DNA of 64,000 bases from BJGN01 sp041159865. Lineage in GTDB: Bacteria > Bacteroidota > Bacteroidia > Chitinophagales > Saprospiraceae. The stretch covers positions 10,958-74,957 of the forward strand of contig JBEAXK010000015.1 in NCBI GenBank assembly GCA_041159865.1. The letters run 5' to 3'. Made by a program: the position numbers and the translations under genes. Shown here one piece after another: positions 44,324-52,778 of the stretch; position 1 is the first letter of the stretch; every line of letters starts with the position of its first letter. The notes under the pieces were generated by a model. The model searched no databases and was not told the origin of the DNA. It was given only the letters and a program-made list of their open reading frames with translations.

Positions 44324-45301
44324 TTATTTACGTTTAATTTTTTTAACTAAATACTGATAAATAATATACCAAACAGCAAATTTACCACCTACAAGCATCT
44401 GCAAAGGCACCTGCGTGGCGCCTGTGGCTTCATATTTTTTTGAAACGGAAGGAATCATGCTACCTTCAAGATCAAACGTTTTTACTTTTCCCTGAAGGGC
44501 CATTATGTTTTGCCAGATCAACCAGATCATAGTTCCCCGGTGCCTATATTTCTTTTCAGAAATCTGAATTAAAAGCCAGGCGGTATTTTTATCCATGACT
44601 GTCCAGCTTCTCCCGTGAATTCTTCCTGATTCATCGCATGCCTCAATCAATAAATCATTTCCCCCTAACTTTCGAAGGCTATGCTGTATATTTTCAAAAG
44701 TCGCCAAATCCCATTTAAATGAAATATTTTTACTGGCGAGAAAAGACTGCTGACTTTTTAAAAATGCCTCCTTATGCTGATCATTAATTTCTGACAGATG
44801 TAAAATATGTTCAGCTGCTTTCAAATCGTTCTCCACGTCGTGCGAGAAATGAGCACGCATTTCCTGTAAACTGTCGAGGTTCTTAAACTGACGGGTAAAA
44901 TGGGTAAATTGAAAATATCCTGATTCCTTCCATACCTGGGTATTCTGAAAATTTGGAGGCCATCTAAAAATAATTAGATCTGCCTCATTTTGTATTATTT
45001 TGGACAGTTCTGTGAATATTCTTCTTTCTCTAATCGCTTTTGTTCCTTCTTTTTCATTTTTAATTGGCAAAAGCCATGGCCCGTTCCAGGGAGTAAATGG
45101 AATAGGCAGCAATAGATTTAGGCCTAGTTTTCGGGTCAACTTAAAAGGCCATACAGCAACTATCTCCCCGTTATGATCCACAATAACAGCGGGAGTCCAG
45201 TCATTTTCTCCACAATTTGCATCCCACCAGCCAGCCTGGTAAAAAAGAGGTAAACTAAGAGACTGCCTGATGTATTCAAACCTGTCTTTGATTATTTTCA
45301 T
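44324..45301 (-). CDS. FemAB/GNAT-like acyltransferase
   Basis: The 325-residue product resembles the FemAB-like GNAT family common in Bacteroidota glycan loci. It shows the N-terminal FYQAGWWDANCGENDWTPAVI, FTPWNGPWLLP, SHDVENDLKAAEH, and the C-terminal FDLEGSMIPSVSKKYEATGA followed by a hydrophobic tail. Such proteins transfer acyl or aminoacyl groups, often to cell-surface sugars or peptides; the substrate is unknown. I used the ATG at 45301 (MKIIKDRFEYI). It is divergent from the asparagine-synthase-like gene. Confidence 0.78.
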   Translation of the reverse strand: MKIIKDRFEYIRQSLSLPLFYQAGWWDANCGENDWTPAVIVDHNGEIVAVWPFKLTRKLGLNLLLPIPFTPWNGPWLLPIKNEKEGTKAIRERRIFTELSKIIQNEADLIIFRWPPNFQNTQVWKESGYFQFTHFTRQFKNLDSLQEMRAHFSHDVENDLKAAEHILHLSEINDQHKEAFLKSQQSFLASKNISFKWDLATFENIQHSLRKLGGNDLLIEACDESGRIHGRSWTVMDKNTAWLLIQISEKKYRHRGTMIWLIWQNIMALQGKVKTFDLEGSMIPSVSKKYEATGATQVPLQMLVGGKFAVWYIIYQYLVKKIKRK

Positions 45302-45399
45302 AAGGACAAAATACACTATAAAACGTAAAAATACAGGATAATCTGAAATTTGACTTTCATTTTCTATTGCCGCATCTTTCGATTTTAAATAAAGAAAGT

Positions 45400-47154
45400 A
45401 TGTGCGGTATTACAGGACTCTTTCAGCTAAACGGTCAACCTGTCGATTCATCTCTTTTGAAAGGTATGCATAAAGCCGTCAAACACAGAGGTCGCGATAG
45501 TCAAGGCATTTTTATTGACCATGATTTAGGAATATCTAATCACAGACTTCGTATTATCGGAAAGGAAAATGAGGGAGTTCAACCTCTACATTATGAGGGA
45601 AGATATCATTTTGTGTTTAACGGCACCTTATTCAATTATAAAATACTGGCCGAAAAACTAGAGTCAGCAAATGTCTCAGTAAATCATTTCTCAGACACTG
45701 AAATTGCTTTTAGCTGGCTCATACATTTTGGTCTTAGTCAAATAGATTCCTGGGATGGCATGTTTTCTTTCATTTTTTATGATGCAAAAATAAAAACCAT
45801 TTGGATTAGGCGAGATCCATTAGGTATAAAACCCTTATACTACGCCTATTTAAACGGGTATCTTGCTTTTTCCTCGGAAACAAAATCTTTTTTTCATTTT
45901 ACTGACTGGACCTTCGAAGTGGACAATGAAAAAATAAATCATTTTCTTGCCACTGGTGAAAGAGAGATAAAGGGGGATCCGTTTTGGAAAAAGGCTAAAG
46001 CAGTACCCATTGGCTGCACTTTTATAATAAGTTATTCAAGTAACCGTCATTTTCATTTGACATTAGAAGCAGACAAAATGGTGAAATCTGACCTGATTGA
46101 TTTACCTCCGGAGCCTTTATCTTTTAAGGAAGCAACTATCCTGGGAAGATCACTTTTCGAAAATGCCTTAAATACCCATATTATAGGAAATGGGCCTGTT
46201 GGCCTTTCCTTATCGGGAGGTCTGGATAGCGCCCTGATACTTTCCTTTTTGAAATATCTACATCCACAGAAAATATATGGTGTCATTTCGTATTCAGAAA
46301 TAGAAAACAAGGAAATAAATGTCTTGAAAAATCATTTTACGGCTGATTATTACTCCCTTCCTGTTCCCTCATGGGAAGAATTTCAACAAACGCATGACCA
46401 GATTATTACTTTAAGCGAAGGACCTTTACCAGGTCCCAATGTGGTTTATCATTTCAATATTTATGCTTTTGCTCAAAGTAAAGGGATAAAAATCATGCTT
46501 TCTGGTCAAGGTTCCGATGAGCTTTTTATGGGATACCCTGGATTCGTAAAATCCTACTGGGCGGAACTTTACAAAGGCAAAAAATATAAAAAATTAATTT
46601 CTGAAGTTTTATGGACCTCTTTTTTACGCAAAGATTTGTACCCATATGGCTTGCATTATTTGAAATGCTGGAAAAAAGAACCACCTTCATCAGCATTAGT
46701 TCTGTTATATCTAAACAAGGATAATGCCTTGTTCAACAGCAATCTACCCTATTTACTCCATGCAGAGGACCGGCATAGTCTGGCAAATCATGTAGAAGCC
46801 AGAGTTCCTTTTTTAGATCATCAATTTCAGGCATTTGCCAGGCGTTTACCCACCAGTTATGCTATACATCAAGGAAAACAAAAATGGATATTACGAGCGA
46901 TTGGAGAAGATTTATTGCCAGAAAGTATCCAGTACCATTACTCAAAAAAAGGATTTCCAGCTAAAATGCCAGAACCAAATCAGCGTGAAAAAATGGCCTT
47001 TTTGTCCGATTTAAATGAATTTATCTCACAGAATAGCCATTTCTTCCTTCCAACCCGCAATCCTTCTCAGCTTTTCCTTCATTATCCAGCTTTGGCATGG
47101 AGAATATATTCAATTCAAAAGTGGCTAAAAATTTATAACATTCAGGCTACCTGA
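45400..47154 (+). CDS. glutamine-dependent asparagine synthase-like amidotransferase
   Basis: From the ATG at 45400 the protein begins MCGITGLFQLNG, placing the N-terminal nucleophile cysteine at position 2, so this start is compelled. An N-terminal glutaminase domain (KHRGRDSQG, FNGTLFNYK) is followed by the ATP-pyrophosphatase domain with PP-loop LSGGLDS and the SGQGSDELFMGYPG segment. Family members make asparagine, but in polysaccharide loci relatives such as WbpS amidate sugar carboxylates. Neighbours (FkbM, FemAB-like, glycosyltransferases) favour a glycan role by inference. Length is 584 residues. Confidence 0.88.
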   Translation: MCGITGLFQLNGQPVDSSLLKGMHKAVKHRGRDSQGIFIDHDLGISNHRLRIIGKENEGVQPLHYEGRYHFVFNGTLFNYKILAEKLESANVSVNHFSDTEIAFSWLIHFGLSQIDSWDGMFSFIFYDAKIKTIWIRRDPLGIKPLYYAYLNGYLAFSSETKSFFHFTDWTFEVDNEKINHFLATGEREIKGDPFWKKAKAVPIGCTFIISYSSNRHFHLTLEADKMVKSDLIDLPPEPLSFKEATILGRSLFENALNTHIIGNGPVGLSLSGGLDSALILSFLKYLHPQKIYGVISYSEIENKEINVLKNHFTADYYSLPVPSWEEFQQTHDQIITLSEGPLPGPNVVYHFNIYAFAQSKGIKIMLSGQGSDELFMGYPGFVKSYWAELYKGKKYKKLISEVLWTSFLRKDLYPYGLHYLKCWKKEPPSSALVLLYLNKDNALFNSNLPYLLHAEDRHSLANHVEARVPFLDHQFQAFARRLPTSYAIHQGKQKWILRAIGEDLLPESIQYHYSKKGFPAKMPEPNQREKMAFLSDLNEFISQNSHFFLPTRNPSQLFLHYPALAWRIYSIQKWLKIYNIQAT

Positions 47155-47168
47155 ATTAAAGAAAAACA

Positions 47169-47954
47169 GTGCTTTTAAAACAAAAAACGGTTTCATTTCT
47201 GCGAAATATAATTCCCGAAAAATTAAGGTATCACCCCATAATAGACTGGTTACACCTAAAGGTTCATCTGCGTTTAAACAGACATTTGAAAAGGGAAGAA
47301 CAAGTTTTTAAGCAAGCGTGGAAATATTACAGTGACGAACCACCTTGCCTTGTCTATGATATTGGAGCAAATGAAGGCTTTACCACCCAATATTTTCTCA
47401 ACATGAAGGCAAAGCGGATTATTGCTATAGAACCGGATTCAGACGCATTTAAGATTCTTCGTTTTCGGTTTGCAAGAAACAAAAAAGTAGCGCTCATTCA
47501 GGTGGCTTTAGGGGATAAAACAGGTTCATTTCCCTTTTACCAGATTAGCCCCCATTCTGGTTACAACACCTTTGTGCATAACTGGTACCATCAACATGCA
47601 TTGACTGATTCTAAAATTCTGAAGGCAAATATGGTGCACATTATGGACATTTTTAAACAACATGGTCTTCCTGATTTAATTAAAGTTGACGTTGAAGGGA
47701 TGGAATGGGAGATAATAAAATCTATAGATCAGGATATACCCTTAATTTGTTTCGAGGCAAACCTCCCTTTATTTGCTTCAAATACTCTATTCATTTTGCA
47801 GCATTTAAAAGCATTATTACCCCATCATTTGCTATTTTGCTCTTCAAACAATGTATTGAGCCCCTCTATTTCCGTAGCTGCAGCCATGCAAATAGTTAAA
47901 AACCCATTTCCAAAATGCGTCGATTTTTTCTTTGTCAGGCCAAGACAGGGCTAG
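47169..47954 (+). CDS. FkbM-family methyltransferase
   Basis: The 261-residue product has a class I SAM-binding fold: VYDIGANEGFTTQYFL (motif I), IIAIEPDSDAF, and the family signature IKVDVEGMEWEIIKSI. The start is GTG at 47169, 14 bp after the amidotransferase stop. FkbM methyltransferases O-methylate small molecules and, in many surface loci, sugars. The coupling to the amidotransferase suggests a shared glycan substrate. Confidence 0.88.
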   Translation: MLLKQKTVSFLRNIIPEKLRYHPIIDWLHLKVHLRLNRHLKREEQVFKQAWKYYSDEPPCLVYDIGANEGFTTQYFLNMKAKRIIAIEPDSDAFKILRFRFARNKKVALIQVALGDKTGSFPFYQISPHSGYNTFVHNWYHQHALTDSKILKANMVHIMDIFKQHGLPDLIKVDVEGMEWEIIKSIDQDIPLICFEANLPLFASNTLFILQHLKALLPHHLLFCSSNNVLSPSISVAAAMQIVKNPFPKCVDFFFVRPRQG

Positions 47955-48017
47955 GCAGTTTACCCGGCAGTTACAAATCAACCTGTTTAAAAAACTTATT
48001 ACACAAAAATTGAAAAC

Positions 48018-49536
48018 ATGAGCTTATTAGTCAATATAGAAGAATTATTATCGGGTGCCATTATCGAGGGTTCTCGTATGGAATTGAAAGAAGGTTGGAA
48101 TCCAAAATCAATTATGCGAACCATTTGTGCTTTTGCCAACGATTTTGAAAATGAAGGAAGTGGTTATATTATTGTAGGTGTAGCAGAAGAAAACGGGAAA
48201 CCCATTCGACCTGTAAAAGGATTTAATCCCGATGATTTTGAGGCAATACAAAAAGAAATGATTGGCTATTGTAATCTTATCCAACCTACCTATTTCCCCA
48301 ATCTTTCGTTAGAAGAAATTGATGGGAGGCACATTCTTGCAATTTGGGTTTCGGCAGGAACCAATCGTCCTTATAAAGTACCTGAAGATGTTTTATCTAA
48401 ACATAAAATCTACCATTACCGCATTCGACAATATTCAAGCACCATCATTCCAAATGCCGAACAAGAAGCAGAATTAGTACAACTAACAGCAAAAATTCCT
48501 TATGATGATAGAGTAAATCAGCTTGCAAAAGTAAATGATTTGAGCTTTGCTTTGATGCGAGAGCACCTGGAAAAAACTAAAAGTAAACTTTTTAATGAAA
48601 GCGCCCGAATGAGTGTGGAAGAATTAGCACAACAAATGAATTTGTGCCAAGGTAAGAATGAACACCTGTTTCCTAAAAATGTAGGACTATTAATGTTTAG
48701 CTCAGAACCTCAAAAATATTTTAAAGGAGCACAAATTGATTTAGTTGAATTTCAAGATGGAATTGCAGGTAAATTTTTTACAGAAAAAATTTTTAAAGGT
48801 GCTATTGAGCAGCAATTGGTTGATGTTTTGTCCTACATAAAAATGAATATCATCAAAGAAAAAGTTACTAAATACCAAGATAGAGCTGAATCTGACCGAG
48901 TTTTCAATTACCCTTTTGAAGCTATTGAAGAAGCATTAGCAAATGCTATTTACCACAGAAACTATGAACTATTGGACCCTATAGAAGTTAGAATTCTACC
49001 TTTGGCCCTAGAAATAATCAGTTTCAATGGCGTTGACCCTTCTTTAAAGCAATCAGATTTTGATAAAGGAATAGTTCGTGCCAGAAGATACCGAAACAGA
49101 CGAATTGGAGAGTTTCTGAAGGATTTTAAAACTAACCGAAGGAAAAGGCACAGGTATTCCAACTATTTTAAAAGTATTAGCAGAAAATGGCTCTCCAATA
49201 CCACTTTTTGATGCTAATGAACCAGAACGTACCTATTTCATTAGTGAATTCCATATTCACGAAGCGTTCATATTAGAAAAAAAAGTACCGAGTGACCAAG
49301 TAAGTGACCAAGTAAGTGACCAAATAAAAAGAGTTTTAAAGTATTGTAAAACACCAAAGTCAAGATTGGAAGTACTTTCTATTATGGGTATATCAAACCA
49401 TTTTTATAACTTCAAAAGACATATTTTACCATTAATAGAACAAAACTTGATAGAATATACACAAAAAGAAAATTCTAAAGATCGGAATCAAAAATACGTT
49501 ACTACTCAAAAAGGAAATTTGCGATTAAACGACTAA
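48018..49536 (+). pseudogene. AlbA_2/AAA_4-type ATP-binding protein, interrupted by a +1 frameshift
   Basis: The N-terminal half has the AlbA_2 domain (EGSRMELKEGWNPKS, GGYIIVGV-like GSGYIIVGVAEENG) and a GHKL-type ATP-binding region (EEALANAIYHRNY, ISFNGVDPS). The first frame ends at 49211 with a meaningless tail. One base over, from about 49126, the sequence continues LKLTEGKGTGIPTILKVL, the family's conserved motif, a DQVSDQVSDQ linker and a winged-helix end, with the stop at 49534-49536. One extra T in TTTTAAAA (49124-49131) explains everything. It is either a real inactivation or a homopolymer error. Relatives are transcriptional regulators or helicase-like proteins of mobile regions. 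Confidence 0.8.
49291..49326 (+). repeat. 12-bp tandem repeat, three copies, in the AAA_4 gene
   Basis: AGTGACCAAGTA is repeated three times (last copy AGTGACCAAATA). In frame it encodes SDQV units between the ATP-binding and winged-helix domains. The unit length is a multiple of three, so copy-number change would lengthen the linker without shifting frame. Confidence 0.85.
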
Positions 49537-49744
49537 GAATGGAAGAAGGTAAATAGCAGTTAGTAATTTTATTTCGGGACTACCTTTAATCTCTTTTTCA
49601 ACATGATACGAAATTTCAAAATTTCTATTAATTATACTTAAGATTTTTTGCACTTCTGTATTCCCCGTTCTGAGAGAACCCTTTACAGATATCCCTTAAA
49701 AAACTTGTTTTTCTCTAAATGACATAAAATTACCAAAAGTAAAT

Positions 49745-50761
49745 CTAGCTAACATGCCGTCTGCTGACTGAAATATGTTGAATTATTTCATCTAAATGAT
49801 GGTAGGGCAATACTAATTTTTTCATGCTTGCCGGAATGGGGTACCATTGGGGAAGAAAACATTTTCGTTGGTATTTCCAGGCGTCCAAAAGTCCTCCGGT
49901 TATGGCAGAAAAACCTATCTTTTCCAACACACCACCATAATATCTGTGTGGTATTAATGGAATCCATAGAAAGGTAGCGCGCTGCATGTAAAACCTAAAA
50001 AGATCTTCCGGAACATAATGGTCAAAATGTATGATTTTGAAGCTGTGTGGTTTGATTTTATTTACCGATATTAGAAATCGTCGGGCAAAAAGACTGGTTG
50101 CTTCTCCAAGAAATACAAGTTCCATCTCAACGGAAGAAGGTAATTTTTCAATATACGGTATAACTAATCCATAATCTCTGCCGTTTTTTCTGATGCTGCC
50201 TGGAATCACAACCGATATTTTATTGCTTACATGGGAATGTTGTAGTGGAATGCGCTGTGGGGGAAGAAATGGAAAGGATACCAAACTGTTCCAAAAGCGA
50301 AATCTTGAGAGCCATCTTTTCTGTTTTTCTCGATAACTGAAAAAGTAAATCCATTGATGCCAAATTGTTTTTATATGATGACAGATAGGTGCTTTGTGGT
50401 TCTCATAATCAAACCAAAAATGAAGATTATGAATTAAGAGCATAGAGTTTTCTGGCATTCTTTCTATTTTAAAAGAATACCAACCTGGTGATAATGTTAT
50501 CCATATAAATAAATCAACTTCCTGTTGATCTGAGATCCAGTTTCTAATGAAAATCTTGTCTTTTCTATTGTTCTCAAAGGTTTGCCAATCTAACTTCGAC
50601 TGAAGGCACGTAGGATTGTCAATAAAATGTACATTTTCTTTTTGTGTTAAAATCGAAATGATTTCTACCTTTTCTATAAAATATCCAAGGAGCATTTCTA
50701 ATACTTCATGGTGCATTTCCGGTTCAAAAAGGGCTATTTTTGTTATTTTTCTACTAAACAT
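49745..50761 (-). CDS. glycosyltransferase-like protein (GT-B type), family uncertain
   Basis: The 338-residue protein has no clear signal peptide. Its C-terminal half follows the second domain of GT-B glycosyltransferases: ISVVIPGSIRKNGRDYGLVIPYIEKL, ELVFLGEATS, then IIHFDHYVPEDLFRFYMQRATFLWIPL and EKIGFSAITGGLLDAWKYQRKCFLP. The N-terminal half is poorly conserved. The acceptor and donor are unknown. Its start overlaps the GT4 stop by 19 bp, making it the last member of the C25-GT2-GT4-GT unit. Confidence 0.65.
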   Translation of the reverse strand: MFSRKITKIALFEPEMHHEVLEMLLGYFIEKVEIISILTQKENVHFIDNPTCLQSKLDWQTFENNRKDKIFIRNWISDQQEVDLFIWITLSPGWYSFKIERMPENSMLLIHNLHFWFDYENHKAPICHHIKTIWHQWIYFFSYREKQKRWLSRFRFWNSLVSFPFLPPQRIPLQHSHVSNKISVVIPGSIRKNGRDYGLVIPYIEKLPSSVEMELVFLGEATSLFARRFLISVNKIKPHSFKIIHFDHYVPEDLFRFYMQRATFLWIPLIPHRYYGGVLEKIGFSAITGGLLDAWKYQRKCFLPQWYPIPASMKKLVLPYHHLDEIIQHISVSRRHVS

Positions 50762-51873
50762 TTCATAAAATTATCCTGAAGATGCTGGCTTGTGAAATGC
50801 ACTTCAACCATCTTTCGACCCGCTTTTGACCTGCGGAGACGTTCGTCCTTGTTTGTCCAGCAAGATTCAAGCATTTCAGCTAAGGCAAAATCATCCTCTG
50901 GGGGAACAGTCCACCCATATTTCTCCAAGGGCAAAACCTCCGGAATACCTCCAGTCATTGTGCTTACTACAGAAATTCCAGTGGCTAATCCCTCCACATT
51001 CACAATACCAAATCCTTCGTTTAACGATGGAATACAAAGAGTATCACACTGATACATTAAATCCCGAACCTTAAAAGGTGATAACTGACCATAAGAAAGT
51101 ATATTTAATGTTGGAAATTTGCTCAATAATTTTTGCAAATCAACCTCATGTTGAGCTGGAGTTCCAACCAGGTGCAAACGAAATGAATATTTTTTTAATC
51201 TTAAAAGGGCACTTAACAGAACAGATAAACCCCCATTTTTGTAATCACTTTTAACAAATAAAATCTCCTCTCTCGTTTTAAATTGATTAAATTCTCGCTC
51301 TTTAAAATGCCAAAAAGAAAGTGAAATACCTGGATATAAACATTTTATCTTTTCCCTTTTTACTTTGTAAAAGAGGATTGCCCGCTGTCGAAGGTACTCA
51401 GAGCAGGTAAATATCCCATCGGCGAAATGCATCATACCAAACTCTGCCACCACATGAAGACAATCCATTAGAAAACTAAGTTTACCCTTATTCACATTGG
51501 TGGAAAGTTTCATATAGGCACTATCATTACAAAAACCCCAAATTTTTACCTGAGAATTACGCCATGAGATGGAAGAAACGAGTCCTAACAAGGCATCATT
51601 AAACATTAAATAATCGAAGGCATACTCTTTATAAATTTCCTTTGCTTTTTTGTGATATAGCCACATTCTGATCCATTTCCCCCACGCGTGAAAGATTCTA
51701 ATGATAGGAATTTGAATTAAATAGGCATTTGGAGGTTTTTCAAACTCAAAAGATTCTGCTACTATTCTGATTTCAAAAGAATGATTCCCTGGTATTTTTG
51801 CCAGAATCTGTGCCGTTAAGGCCGGCCCATGGGTAATGGGTGAATAGGTGGGTGAAAAGTATAATATTTTCAT
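50743..51873 (-). CDS. family 4 glycosyltransferase
   Basis: This GT-B enzyme starts MKILYFSPTYSPITHGPALTAQ and has the retaining GT4 C-terminal domain. LVGTPAQHEVDLQKLL and VRDLMYQCDTLCIPSLNEGFGIVNVEGLATGISVV carry the EGFGIVNVE motif that contacts the nucleotide sugar. The ATG at 51873 overlaps the GT2 stop as ATGA, so I prefer it to the longer frame from 51888. At 376 residues its length is normal. Likely builds a surface glycan with its neighbours. Confidence 0.88.
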   Translation of the reverse strand: MKILYFSPTYSPITHGPALTAQILAKIPGNHSFEIRIVAESFEFEKPPNAYLIQIPIIRIFHAWGKWIRMWLYHKKAKEIYKEYAFDYLMFNDALLGLVSSISWRNSQVKIWGFCNDSAYMKLSTNVNKGKLSFLMDCLHVVAEFGMMHFADGIFTCSEYLRQRAILFYKVKREKIKCLYPGISLSFWHFKEREFNQFKTREEILFVKSDYKNGGLSVLLSALLRLKKYSFRLHLVGTPAQHEVDLQKLLSKFPTLNILSYGQLSPFKVRDLMYQCDTLCIPSLNEGFGIVNVEGLATGISVVSTMTGGIPEVLPLEKYGWTVPPEDDFALAEMLESCWTNKDERLRRSKAGRKMVEVHFTSQHLQDNFMKCLVEK

Positions 51874-52778
51874 CCTTTCATCAGCCATGTAAATACCCTG
51901 GGATTCCTCACCAACAATTTTATCACTCTTAACATTTTGGATTTCTTACTTTGCAGAAATTCATCTGGATTTTCCAATAAGCTGTTAATAAAGAAAAAGC
52001 GTTGCTTAAAGGTAAAATCTTCACGCCTAAGCACTAAGGGCAACCATTTCCACAGCATTTTTAGTCTAAATTTTGCCGGAAGGAATGGCGTTAAAATTCT
52101 GTTTTTGGAATGTCTCCAGATCTTAATAGTGGGTATCTTATTTTCAGATGGCAATAATGGAAAAGTGGCATTCACCCGTAATAACCAGTCTGTATCCTGA
52201 CAAAAAAGCAGACTGGGGTCAAAATAACCAATCTGTGAAATACTCCTTGTTCGGATTAATAATCCGGAAAGAAGGAAATATTCGTCCCCACAACCCAGAA
52301 ATTTAGAAAATAGGGATGAATTATCCTCCTTTAAGAATCCAATCCATTCTTTTTCATTACTTATATTCTGATGGTTTTTTTGGGTATTTTGACTATCATA
52401 AACTATTTGGACGGGTGCATAAATACCCACAATGGATTCATTACCCAATAAAAGAGGCACATCCTGACAAAACCGTCTGGGTAGAAATTCATCATCTGCA
52501 TCTAAAAAGGTCAGAAATGGACTAATAACATATTCCAGTCCCTTGTTGCGTGATAGGGATACCCCAACATTTGTTTTCAGTTGTATGATATCCAGTTTTA
52601 TACCCCCTTCAGGTGAAAAATACTTATTATTAAAATAGTCTATTATTAACCTGCTGTTATCTGTAGAGGCATCATTTACTAAAATCAGTTGATGGACATA
52701 CGGCTGGTTCATGACTGATTTAATAGCTCTGCTGATTGTTTTCTCTGCGTTGTAAACAGGTATGATGACACTGACCAT
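51870..52778 (-). CDS. family 2 glycosyltransferase
   Basis: A GT-A fold inverting glycosyltransferase of 302 residues. It begins VSVIIPVYNAEKTISRAIKS, continues with LVNDASTDNS and the metal/donor-binding FLDADDEFLP, and has CQDTDWLLRV in place of the usual (Q/E)xxRW-type acceptor motif. No membrane helix is evident. Its ATG follows the last base of the C25 gene with no gap, and its stop overlaps the GT4 start, so all are almost certainly one transcript. Confidence 0.9.
   Translation of the reverse strand: MVSVIIPVYNAEKTISRAIKSVMNQPYVHQLILVNDASTDNSRLIIDYFNNKYFSPEGGIKLDIIQLKTNVGVSLSRNKGLEYVISPFLTFLDADDEFLPRRFCQDVPLLLGNESIVGIYAPVQIVYDSQNTQKNHQNISNEKEWIGFLKEDNSSLFSKFLGCGDEYFLLSGLLIRTRSISQIGYFDPSLLFCQDTDWLLRVNATFPLLPSENKIPTIKIWRHSKNRILTPFLPAKFRLKMLWKWLPLVLRREDFTFKQRFFFINSLLENPDEFLQSKKSKMLRVIKLLVRNPRVFTWLMKG

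Noticed and set aside
49122..49133. Programmed ribosomal frameshifting in the AAA_4 gene
   Set aside because: The needed shift is +1, while TTTTAAAAC does not fit the X-XXY-YYZ pattern in the reading frame used. A homopolymer insertion is simpler.
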